From an uncultured Collinsella sp. (lineage in GTDB: Bacteria; Actinomycetota; Coriobacteriia; Coriobacteriales; Coriobacteriaceae): a DNA stretch of 56,352 nt. The first letter of the stretch is position 1; every line of letters begins with the position of its first letter. A program made the position numbers and the translations under genes. Location of the stretch: assembly GCA_958433005.1 (NCBI GenBank), contig CAUAWV010000011.1, positions 1 through 56,352 of the forward strand. The letters run 5' to 3'. Positions 50,008-56,352 of the stretch are shown piece after piece. The notes beneath the pieces are model-generated. The model was given only the letters and a program-made list of their open reading frames with translations. It ran no database searches and was not told the DNA's origin.

Positions 50008-51471
50008 CTACTCGTCGTGCTTCTCCTCGCGGCGGGCGGCGGCGCGAGCGTCGTGGATGCCCTTGATTGCGGCGTGTCGGGCGGTGCGGGCATCGTGCAT
50101 GGCGTCGCGGGCCTCGGCGGCCGTGGCCTTGGCAGAGCGCAGTTTGGCTGCCAGGTCGGGATTGGTCTCGGCGACCGCGGCAATCGTGGGGCCGTCGAGC
50201 TCTTCTTGTGTGGGCTCGGCCAAAAAGTCGATGGCATATTGGGCGGCCACCATGGAGCCCTTGGCCAGTACCGACTCGTCAATCTTGTAGAAGCAAGAAT
50301 GTTGGGCGTACGTGGCGCCAATCTGGGGGTTGCGCGTGCCAACAAAGGCGAGCACGCCCGGTACGCGGCGCAGGTACTCCGAAAAATCCTCACCCGAGAG
50401 TGTGCCGCGATAATGGCCTTGGCCGGTGGGGCCCAGGCATTTGATTACTGCCTGGCGGCAGCGCTCGCTCGAGGCGGCATCGTTTTCGACCTTGTAATTG
50501 GCGATGGTGTAGTCGGTGAGCTCTGCCTCGGCGCCCAAGGCGGCCGCGGTATGCTCCACGATGCGGCGCATGAGCTCCGGCATTTCCTCGTGGGTCGAAT
50601 CTCCGTAGGTGCGCACCGTGCCGGCGAGGTAGGCCGTGCCGGCGATAACGTTGCGCGCGGTGCCGCCGTGCAGCTCGCCGACGGTAATGACGGCCGGCTC
50701 GTAGGGACTGATCTCGCGCGAAACGATGGTCTGCAGAGCGTTGACGATCTCGGCGGCAACCATAACGGCGTCGTGACCGCGCTGGGGCATGGCACCGTGG
50801 CACGAGGTGCCGCGGACGTCGATGCGGAACCAGTCGGTATTGGCCATGCGCGGTCCGGGCTCGCAGCTCACGGTGCCGGCGTCGACCTCACTCCAGATGT
50901 GCGCGGCGTAGGCGCCATCGACGCCGTCGAGCACGCCCGTGCCGATCATGAGCTTGGCGCCCTGGCCGTTTTCCTCGCTGGGTTGGAAGACGATGCGGAC
51001 TTCGCCGTGGATGTCGTCGGTCATATGGCGCAGGATTTGCAGCGTGCCGAGCATCATGGCGATGTGGCAGTCGTGGCCGCAGGCGTGCATGCAGCCCTCG
51101 TTGACGCTGGCAAACTCCTCGCCGGTCTGCTCGGTGACGGGCAGGGCGTCGATATCCGCGCGCAGCAGGATACGGCGGCGCGGCGTGCCGTCCTCGCGAT
51201 AGGCGTCGTGCGCGGTGCCGCGAAGGGTCGCCACCAGACCCGTCTTAAGGGGACGCTCGTAGGGGATATTCATGGCGTCGAGCTGGTTGGCGATGTCAGA
51301 AGTCGTGCGCTCTTCGACGAGGCTCAGCTCCGGGTGCTTATGGAAGTGCCGACGCTGCTTGATGATGTAGGGTTCAAACTCGGCGGCGATATCTTGGATG
51401 GCTGCGGTGACGTCGTCAGCCGCACGAGCCTCGGTCGCCGCCATAATCTGCTGTGCCTTGGTCTTCGTCAT
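50008..51471 (-). CDS. M20 family amidohydrolase/metallopeptidase
   Basis: A 487-residue M20D-type zinc enzyme that hydrolyses N-acyl amino acids or peptides. Metal ligands are in MHACGHDCHIAMMLG and PSEENGQGA, and the dimerisation domain contains GTSCHGAMPQRGHDAV. The domain ends near residue 415. The last 70 residues are Ala/Arg/Glu-rich and helical, an unusual addition. The ATG at 51471 follows AAGGAG; the frame extends upstream without a site. It is divergent from the amidohydrolase at 51639. Confidence 0.9.
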   Translation of the reverse strand: MTKTKAQQIMAATEARAADDVTAAIQDIAAEFEPYIIKQRRHFHKHPELSLVEERTTSDIANQLDAMNIPYERPLKTGLVATLRGTAHDAYREDGTPRRRILLRADIDALPVTEQTGEEFASVNEGCMHACGHDCHIAMMLGTLQILRHMTDDIHGEVRIVFQPSEENGQGAKLMIGTGVLDGVDGAYAAHIWSEVDAGTVSCEPGPRMANTDWFRIDVRGTSCHGAMPQRGHDAVMVAAEIVNALQTIVSREISPYEPAVITVGELHGGTARNVIAGTAYLAGTVRTYGDSTHEEMPELMRRIVEHTAAALGAEAELTDYTIANYKVENDAASSERCRQAVIKCLGPTGQGHYRGTLSGEDFSEYLRRVPGVLAFVGTRNPQIGATYAQHSCFYKIDESVLAKGSMVAAQYAIDFLAEPTQEELDGPTIAAVAETNPDLAAKLRSAKATAAEARDAMHDARTARHAAIKGIHDARAAARREEKHDE

Positions 51472-51638
51472 AGTCGATTTGCTCCTTACTGGTTTATCGC
51501 AAAATCGTACAAGCTCTTTCCAGTATGCCACCTGCCACTTGGCCTGGCAAAGCCGCCGTTTGCCGCTTGGCATTTTGTAACCGAGGCGGGGGAGTACACT
51601 CGGGGGTGTTGAATTTCCTGCCAGAGATGGGGATGCCC

Positions 51639-53276
51639 ATGCAACATATCGATCGGATTATCCGCTCCAAGAACGTCTTTACCGCGCAAGACGGCATCGA
51701 TACTGCCCGTGAGCTGGCGATTGCCATCGCAGGCGACCGTATCGTCGCAGTCGGTGCGCCCGATGACGTGATTGCCGCCGCGCCTGCCGCCACGCCGGTT
51801 ATCGACTACGGCGAGCAGTTTGTCTGCCCCGGTTTCCACGATGCGCACCTGCATTTCTTCCATACTTCGGTTGGCTCCTCGCCGTACATGCTCATGGATA
51901 TGGGCGCGTCCGAGGCAGCATTGGTGCAGCATGCGCTCGAGTTTTCCAAAGGCTTGCCAGATGACGCCTGGGTCGTGACCCAGGGTTGGCGCGATTACCG
52001 CTGGGATCCGCCCGAGCACCCTACCAAGGCCTCCCTCGATGCGGCATTTCCCGATCGTCCCTGCGTTATGTACTCGGGCGACGGGCACACGCTGTGGCTC
52101 AACAGCCGCGCACTCGAGGCGCTCGGCGTTACGCGCGACAGCGAGCCTCCGGCGGGTGGCAGTTACGACAAAGATGCAAATGGCGAGCTTACGGGTATCG
52201 CCCACGAGGCGGCTGCTATGCAGCTGCTGCCGCGCTGCCTGGAGTGGCTGGGCGAGGACCGCATCGCGAGCGCTTACGCCGACCAGATGAAGCGTATGGC
52301 CGAGCAAGGCATCACCTCAATCTGCGATATGTCGCTCATGCCCATGCCGGGCTGCGACTTTATTCGCGACGATGTTTACGACAAGCTGCAGGCCTCCGGC
52401 AAGCTGGGCATCCGCGCCCATCTGTTTCCCACGCTGCTGGATGACCAGTCGCGCTTGGAAGAACTCCAGACCCGCTACGCGAACAACGCGCTGCTCTCGG
52501 CGCCAGGCTTTAAACAGTTCTTCGACGGCGTGTCGAGCGAGCATACCGCATACCTCACTGAGCCCTATACCAACCCGCGCTTCCCGGGCGACCAGGGCCG
52601 CCTGACGGTCCCTGTCGAGCGTATGCGCAAGTTGGTTTTGGCGGCAGCCGAGCGTGACCATACCGTGCGCATCCACGTTATCGGCGACGGTGCCATCCAT
52701 GCCGCACTCGATATCTTTGAGGAGGCGGCAGAGCTCTACGGCTTGCCCCAGCACGGCCACAATACGCTTGAGCACCTGGAGAATCTGCTGCCTCAGGACA
52801 TCGATCGTCTGCGCAAGCTCAACGTCATTGCCTCGAGCCAGCCTTGCCACATCACGCTCGACCCGGGTGGCCCGGAGCGCGACCTGGGCCTGGAACGCAG
52901 CCGCATCATGTGGCCGTTCGCAACTTATCAGCAGCGCGGTATCCGTCAAGCTTTCGGTACCGACAGCCCCATCACGGCCGTTACCAGCATGAACGTGCTC
53001 TACACGGCTATCACACGCCAAGATCCCCGCAGCCACTGGCCCGAGGGCGGCTGGCTGCCGAGCGAGCGTATCGACGCGGCAACGGCCCTGCGCAGCTACA
53101 CGCTTGGCAGCGCGTACGCAGCGGGCGACGAGCAAAACCTCGGCAGCCTAGAGCCCGGCAAATACGCCGACCTGGTAGTCCTGGACCAAAACCCGCTCAC
53201 CATCGACCCCCAAGAGCTGCAAGCCACCAAGGTTCAGGCCACCTACCTGGCGGGCAACTTAATCTACGAGCGCTAA
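51639..53276 (+). CDS. Amidohydrolase family 3 (YtcJ-like)
   Basis: A 545-residue metal-dependent hydrolase. The metal motif is GFHDAHLHFFH near residue 64, with later HVIGDGAIHAALD and FGTDSPITAV. The terminal residues ADLVVLDQNPLTIDPQEL form the small beta-sandwich. These are marks of the YtcJ/amidohydrolase-3 group, which acts on N-substituted amides and formamides. Three ATGs lie close together (51627, 51633, 51639); 51639 has GGGGATG at good spacing. The two divergent hydrolases share a 167-bp promoter region. Confidence 0.87.
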   Translation: MQHIDRIIRSKNVFTAQDGIDTARELAIAIAGDRIVAVGAPDDVIAAAPAATPVIDYGEQFVCPGFHDAHLHFFHTSVGSSPYMLMDMGASEAALVQHALEFSKGLPDDAWVVTQGWRDYRWDPPEHPTKASLDAAFPDRPCVMYSGDGHTLWLNSRALEALGVTRDSEPPAGGSYDKDANGELTGIAHEAAAMQLLPRCLEWLGEDRIASAYADQMKRMAEQGITSICDMSLMPMPGCDFIRDDVYDKLQASGKLGIRAHLFPTLLDDQSRLEELQTRYANNALLSAPGFKQFFDGVSSEHTAYLTEPYTNPRFPGDQGRLTVPVERMRKLVLAAAERDHTVRIHVIGDGAIHAALDIFEEAAELYGLPQHGHNTLEHLENLLPQDIDRLRKLNVIASSQPCHITLDPGGPERDLGLERSRIMWPFATYQQRGIRQAFGTDSPITAVTSMNVLYTAITRQDPRSHWPEGGWLPSERIDAATALRSYTLGSAYAAGDEQNLGSLEPGKYADLVVLDQNPLTIDPQELQATKVQATYLAGNLIYER

Positions 53277-53294
53277 TATTCATGCCGTACCGTT

Positions 53295-53346
53295 AAACGC
53301 GGCTCGTGCAGCCTATTTTGGGATGGCGCTCGAGCCGCGTTTGTTT
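53295..53346 (+). terminator. Terminator of amidohydrolase gene
   Basis: AAACGCGGCTCG pairs exactly with CGAGCCGCGTTT, followed by TGTTTG. Confidence 0.75.
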
Positions 53347-53389
53347 GCAAATGGGGGGGTTCGTTAGGAGCGTCCCCGCCCTGCTTGAT

Positions 53390-53427
53390 TTGGGCGCGGG
53401 GCGGAGGCGCCGCCGCCCCGCGCCCAA
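53390..53427. repeat. Perfect 15-bp GC-rich hairpin
   Basis: TTGGGCGCGGGGCGG and its exact complement around 8 bases. It has no obvious U-tract and no gene on either side of it. Confidence 0.75.
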
Positions 53428-53532
53428 TTTGGACAGCAGCAATGCTATCTCTAGGTGTTTTGCATACTTTCCATTACGAATTGCATAAAAAGGCTGGGAT
53501 GTTCTTCCGGATCCTGATGTACCCCCGTCCGC

Positions 53533-53771
53533 GCCGTGCAAAAAACGGAGTATTCAGCACCGCGAGCTCTGCCTGTGCCGCTGCGGCTGAGTAACGTTGC
53601 AGAGATTGACGTCATTTTGTGCTCCGGTGCGGCGTGAGGCATGCCTTTCTGTCCTGACGGGGTTTGCCTGCCGACCAAAATCGCCGGCCGAAGGCGTCCT
53701 TGGGACCAATATGGTGTGTCCGGCACGTATGCAGCCGTCCTAGTCTGCTGAATACTCCCAAAAATGCACGG
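53533..53771. repeat. 239-bp imperfect palindromic element
   Basis: The outer arms GCCGTGCAAAAAACGGAGT...CAGCA (53533-53559) and their near complement (53746-53771) match over about 26 bases with a few mismatches. The centre is not coding. Confidence 0.6.
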
Positions 53772-53840
53772 TGCTCCCCAGGGGACCCGTGCGCGCAGCG
53801 AAAACCATGCACATGTCGCTATCCGCATCGCCATTTTGCT

Positions 53841-54068
53841 GCACTGACTTTTCTGAATGCCGGGCCCGAATTAGTTAACCTGCCTCCCGTGTGGCTCCGG
53901 AGGGGCGGGGCATAAGGTTTATCGCGAGTTCCGCACGAGCCGAAGGCCACTTAATGTGGCCTTCGTGCGAGCAGGACTGCCCGAGCAGGAAACCTTATGC
54001 CCCGCCCCTCCGGAGCCACACGGGAGGCATCGCTAAGTTATCCCCCGGCATTCAGAAAATCTAAGTGC
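53841..54068. repeat. Large palindrome with perfect 39-bp arms
   Basis: The core arms 53882-53920 and 53990-54028 are exact inverted copies over 39 bp. Between them lies a perfect hairpin (CGAAGGCCAC-TTAAT-GTGGCCTTCG, 53941-53965). Outer segments 53841-53863 and 54044-54068 (GAATGCCGGG / CCCGGCATTC) also match in inverted orientation. The element ends about 130 bp before groES. Confidence 0.85.
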
Positions 54069-54154
54069 CAAAAAATAAGATTTTTTGACTCCGTGTTGTA
54101 TAACCCGCCATTCGTGGGTACCATTCAACGCGTACGCAAACGAAGTAGGGAAAC

Positions 54155-54175
54155 CCGCACGGCTCAACCGTGCGG
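54155..54175 (+). promoter_or_regulatory. 5' leader hairpin of groES
   Basis: CCGCACGG-CTCAA-CCGTGCGG, a perfect 8-bp stem, ends 5 bases before the AAAGGAGG ribosome-binding site. No CIRCE element (TTAGCACTC-N9-GAGTGCTAA) is visible upstream. Confidence 0.6.
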
Positions 54176-54196
54176 CCCAAAAAGGAGGAAACAAGC

Positions 54197-54490
54197 ATGT
54201 CGTCTTTGAAGCCGCTTGCAGATCGCGTCCTGGTCAAGCCCGACGAGGCCGAGCAGAAGACCGCCTCTGGTCTGTACATCGCCAGCAACGCTCAGGAGAA
54301 GCCGCAGCGCGGCACCATCGTTGCCGTCGGCGCCGGTAAGGTCAACGACAAGGGCGATCGCATCCCCATGGACGTCAAGGTTGGCGACGTTGTCATCTAC
54401 GGTAAGTTCGGTGGCAACGAGGTCAAGGTCGACGGCGAGAAGTATCTGCTGATGCGCGCCGACGACATCTACGCCGTCGTCGAGGCCTAA
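54197..54490 (+). CDS. groES: Co-chaperonin GroES
   Basis: The 97-residue lid of the GroEL chaperonin, a heptamer. The sequence begins SLKPLADRVLVKPDEAEQKTASGLYI, contains the mobile loop region and GDVVIYGKFGGNEVKVDGEKYLLMRADDIYAVVEA at the end, all typical. ATG follows AAAGGAGGA. groEL follows after 99 bp that hold a further hairpin (about 54528-54557), so groES and groEL are probably one operon with some attenuation between. Confidence 0.97.
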   Translation: MSSLKPLADRVLVKPDEAEQKTASGLYIASNAQEKPQRGTIVAVGAGKVNDKGDRIPMDVKVGDVVIYGKFGGNEVKVDGEKYLLMRADDIYAVVEA

Positions 54491-54589
54491 GCCTCAGCCG
54501 GAATCGCACGATTCGTCCTTTGAACGCGCTCGCCGCAAATGACTCGGTGCGGCGACGCGAGTCTTATTTCTTTTGGAGGATTACCCACT

Positions 54590-56227
54590 ATGGCAAAGAA
54601 CATTACGTTCAACACCGATGCCCGCGCTAAGCTCGCCAAGGGCGTCAACACCCTGGCCGACGCCGTTACCGTCACCATGGGCCCCAAGGGCCGCTACGTT
54701 GCGCTGCAGCGCACGTTCGGTGCCCCGACCATCACCAACGACGGCGTTTCCGTCGCTAAGGAGATCGAGCTCGAGGACAACATCGAGAACATGGGCGCTC
54801 AGCTGGTGAAGGAGGTCGCCACCAAGACCAACGACACCGTGGGTGACGGCACCACCACCGCAACCCTGCTCGCCCAGGCCATCGTCAACGACGGTCTGCG
54901 CAACGTCGCCGCTGGCGCCAACCCGCTGGCCATCCGTCGCGGCATCGACAAGGCTGTCAACGCCGCCGTCGCCGAGATGAAGAAGCAGGCCAAGCCGGTC
55001 GAGACCAAGGAGCAGATCGCTTCCGTCGGTACCATCTCTGCCGGTGACCCCGAGGTCGGCGAGAAGATCGCCGAGGCCATGGAGGTCGTGGGCAAGGACG
55101 GCGTCATCACCGTCGAGGATTCCCAGACGTTCGACATCACCATCGACACCGTCGAGGGCATGCAGTTCGACAAGGGCTACGTCTCCGCTTACTTCGTCAC
55201 AGACAACGACCGCATGGAGGCCGTGATGAAGGATCCGTACATCCTCATCACCGACCAGAAGATCTCCAGCGTTCAGGACATCATGCCCGTTCTCGAGGCT
55301 GTCCAGCGCGCCGGCCGTGGCCTGCTCATCATCGCTGAGGACATCGACGGCGAGGCTCTGCCGACCCTGGTCCTCAACAAGATCCGTGGCGCTCTCAACG
55401 TCTGCGCCGTCAAGGCTCCGGGCTACGGAGATCGCCGCAAGCGCATCCTCGAGGACATCGCCGTCCTCACCGGTGGCCAGGCCGCTCTGGACGAGCTGGG
55501 CGTGAAGGTCGCTGACATCACCGCCGATATGCTCGGTACCGCTAAGTCCGTCACCATCTCCAAGGACAACACCGTCGTCGTCGGCGGCGCTGGCTCCAAG
55601 GAGGCCATCGACGCCCGCATCGCTCAGATCAAGGGTGAGATGGAGAACACCACCTCTGACTTCGACCGCGAGAAGCTCCAGGAGCGCCTGGCCAAGCTCT
55701 CCGGTGGCGTTGCCGTCATCAAGGTCGGCGCTGCTACCGAGTCCGAGCTCAAGGAGATCAAGCATCGCGTCGAGGACGCCCTGCAGGCTACCCGCGCTGC
55801 TGTCGAGGAGGGCATCGTCGCCGGCGGCGGCGTCGCCTTCATGGACGCTGCTCCTGCGCTCGACGCCGTTGAGCTCGACGACCCCGAGGAGAAGATCGGC
55901 GTCGACATCGTCAAGAAGGCTCTGACTGCTCCGGTCGCCACCATCGCCAAGAACGCTGGCTTTGAGGGCGCCGTCGTGGTCGACAAGGTTGCCGAGCTGC
56001 CCGCCGGCCAGGGTCTCAACTCTGCCAACGGCGAGTGGGGCGACATGATCGAGATGGGCGTCCTCGACCCCGTCAAGGTCAGCCGCGTCACCCTGCAGAA
56101 CGCTGCTTCTGTCGCCAGCCTGATTCTCATCACCGAGGCTACCGTCTCCGATGTGCCCAAGAACACTCAGCTTGAGGACGCTATCGCTGCTGCTACCGCT
56201 GGTCAGCAGGGCGGCGGTATGTACTAA
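54590..56227 (+). CDS. groEL: Chaperonin GroEL
   Basis: The 545-residue ATP-driven folding chamber. Key motifs are VTMGPKGRYVAL near the N-terminus, VGDGTTTATLLAQAI with the catalytic Asp, and the C-terminal QQGGGMY. The ATG at 54590 follows GGAGGA; a frame open to 54539 is not coding. The usual second repeat GGVAVIKVGAATE is present. Codon use is the most biased in the window, in line with high expression. Confidence 0.97.
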   Translation: MAKNITFNTDARAKLAKGVNTLADAVTVTMGPKGRYVALQRTFGAPTITNDGVSVAKEIELEDNIENMGAQLVKEVATKTNDTVGDGTTTATLLAQAIVNDGLRNVAAGANPLAIRRGIDKAVNAAVAEMKKQAKPVETKEQIASVGTISAGDPEVGEKIAEAMEVVGKDGVITVEDSQTFDITIDTVEGMQFDKGYVSAYFVTDNDRMEAVMKDPYILITDQKISSVQDIMPVLEAVQRAGRGLLIIAEDIDGEALPTLVLNKIRGALNVCAVKAPGYGDRRKRILEDIAVLTGGQAALDELGVKVADITADMLGTAKSVTISKDNTVVVGGAGSKEAIDARIAQIKGEMENTTSDFDREKLQERLAKLSGGVAVIKVGAATESELKEIKHRVEDALQATRAAVEEGIVAGGGVAFMDAAPALDAVELDDPEEKIGVDIVKKALTAPVATIAKNAGFEGAVVVDKVAELPAGQGLNSANGEWGDMIEMGVLDPVKVSRVTLQNAASVASLILITEATVSDVPKNTQLEDAIAAATAGQQGGGMY

Positions 56228-56303
56228 GGCCGACAAGGTCTAGAACTCCCACCGGGAATCCGGGGGCGTGACGGGGGCTTCTCTCCGGAACGTCCTCGGA
56301 CAT

Positions 56304-56347
56304 GCAAAGAGGCTCCGCATCGCGCTTCGCGCTGCGGAGCCTCTTTG
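56304..56347 (+). terminator. Terminator of groESL
   Basis: GCAAAGAGGCTCCGCA pairs exactly with TGCGGAGCCTCTTTGC around GC-rich loop TCGCGCTTCGC, at the end of the window. Confidence 0.85.
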
Positions 56348-56352
56348 CGTCC

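Larger units (their letters stand above)
53277..54196. other. Long gene-free stretch packed with palindromes
   Basis: About 920 bases with no supported ORF. It holds a terminator (53295-53346), a 15-bp GC-rich perfect hairpin (53390-53427), a large imperfect palindrome (53533-53771), a larger one with a perfect core (53841-54068), and the groES promoter and leader (54080-54196). Confidence 0.75.

Noticed and set aside
53664..53915. Short frames in the 53277-54196 gap
   Set aside because: No ribosome-binding site, no domain, and they cross the palindromic elements.
54581..56236. A 551-codon antisense frame over groEL
   Set aside because: Same cause: codon bias of a highly expressed gene. No domain or start site.

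Overview
The window reads as one contig of a human-gut Actinobacterium of the class Coriobacteriia, most likely Collinsella. This rests on moderate-high GC with strong GC3 codon bias, long fortuitous antisense reading frames, an actinobacterial-type PfkA, a very large fused 2-hydroxyacyl-CoA dehydratase activator, SEC-C methionine aminopeptidase, an AmaP/DUF2273/Asp23 cluster, and intergenic regions packed with palindromic repeats. The genus is inferred from gene content and style, not from a marker search. I found 50 protein genes well supported by family, ribosome-binding site or context, plus one small ORF. I saw no rRNA, tRNA, CRISPR array or insertion sequence.

Layout. 1-177 is very C-rich and probably a sequencing artefact at a contig end. 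178-9191 holds metabolic and maintenance genes: phosphofructokinase, an Ntn-hydrolase, M18 aminopeptidase, a RelB-type antitoxin with a PIN toxin, a D-2-hydroxyacid dehydrogenase, methionine aminopeptidase, a radical SAM protein and an alpha/beta hydrolase. 9403-15322 is a signalling and export block: a degenerate GGDEF-REC-HD-GYP protein with an Hpt protein, then a DUF2975 membrane protein with an XRE regulator, then a three-gene ABC exporter. 15434-19720 (minus) is a glutamate/glutamine-type ABC importer followed by a gamma-glutamyl-GABA hydrolase-like enzyme. 20176-28810 has Dxs, an HD/CmpB pair, the ammonium transporter with its PII protein, a TetR/MFS efflux pair with two visible operators, and a HAD phosphatase whose promoter sits in a perfect palindrome. 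28811-29645 is a repeat-rich gap containing a candidate type I toxin-antitoxin locus. 29646-35149 is a TetR gene and the 1593-residue activator/dehydratase fusion. 35629-53276 carries membrane, envelope and cofactor genes (DUF389, OPT transporter, CoaX, dCMP deaminase, NifU, Lgt, DUF6020, YebC, Asp23 cluster, YitT, DUF4013) and two amidohydrolases. 54197-56227 is groES-groEL.

How parts work together. The Amt/GlnK pair, the glutamate-type importer and the adjacent gamma-Glu-GABA hydrolase point to intake of ammonium and amino-acid nitrogen. The aminopeptidase, OPT transporter and amidohydrolases fit peptide and amide use in the gut. Efflux and ABC export genes sit beside their own regulators with palindromic operator candidates.

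The least explained material is intergenic. The main items are a 41-codon membrane peptide ORF with convergent promoters and a sequestered ribosome-binding site (29188-29504), a tandem array of three 55-bp palindromes (19905-20120), a 147-bp palindrome with perfect 39-bp arms upstream of groES, several other 110-240 bp imperfect palindromes, and a family of short hairpins with a constant core and changing arms. The last few coordinates of some hairpins may be off by one or two bases because they were counted by eye.
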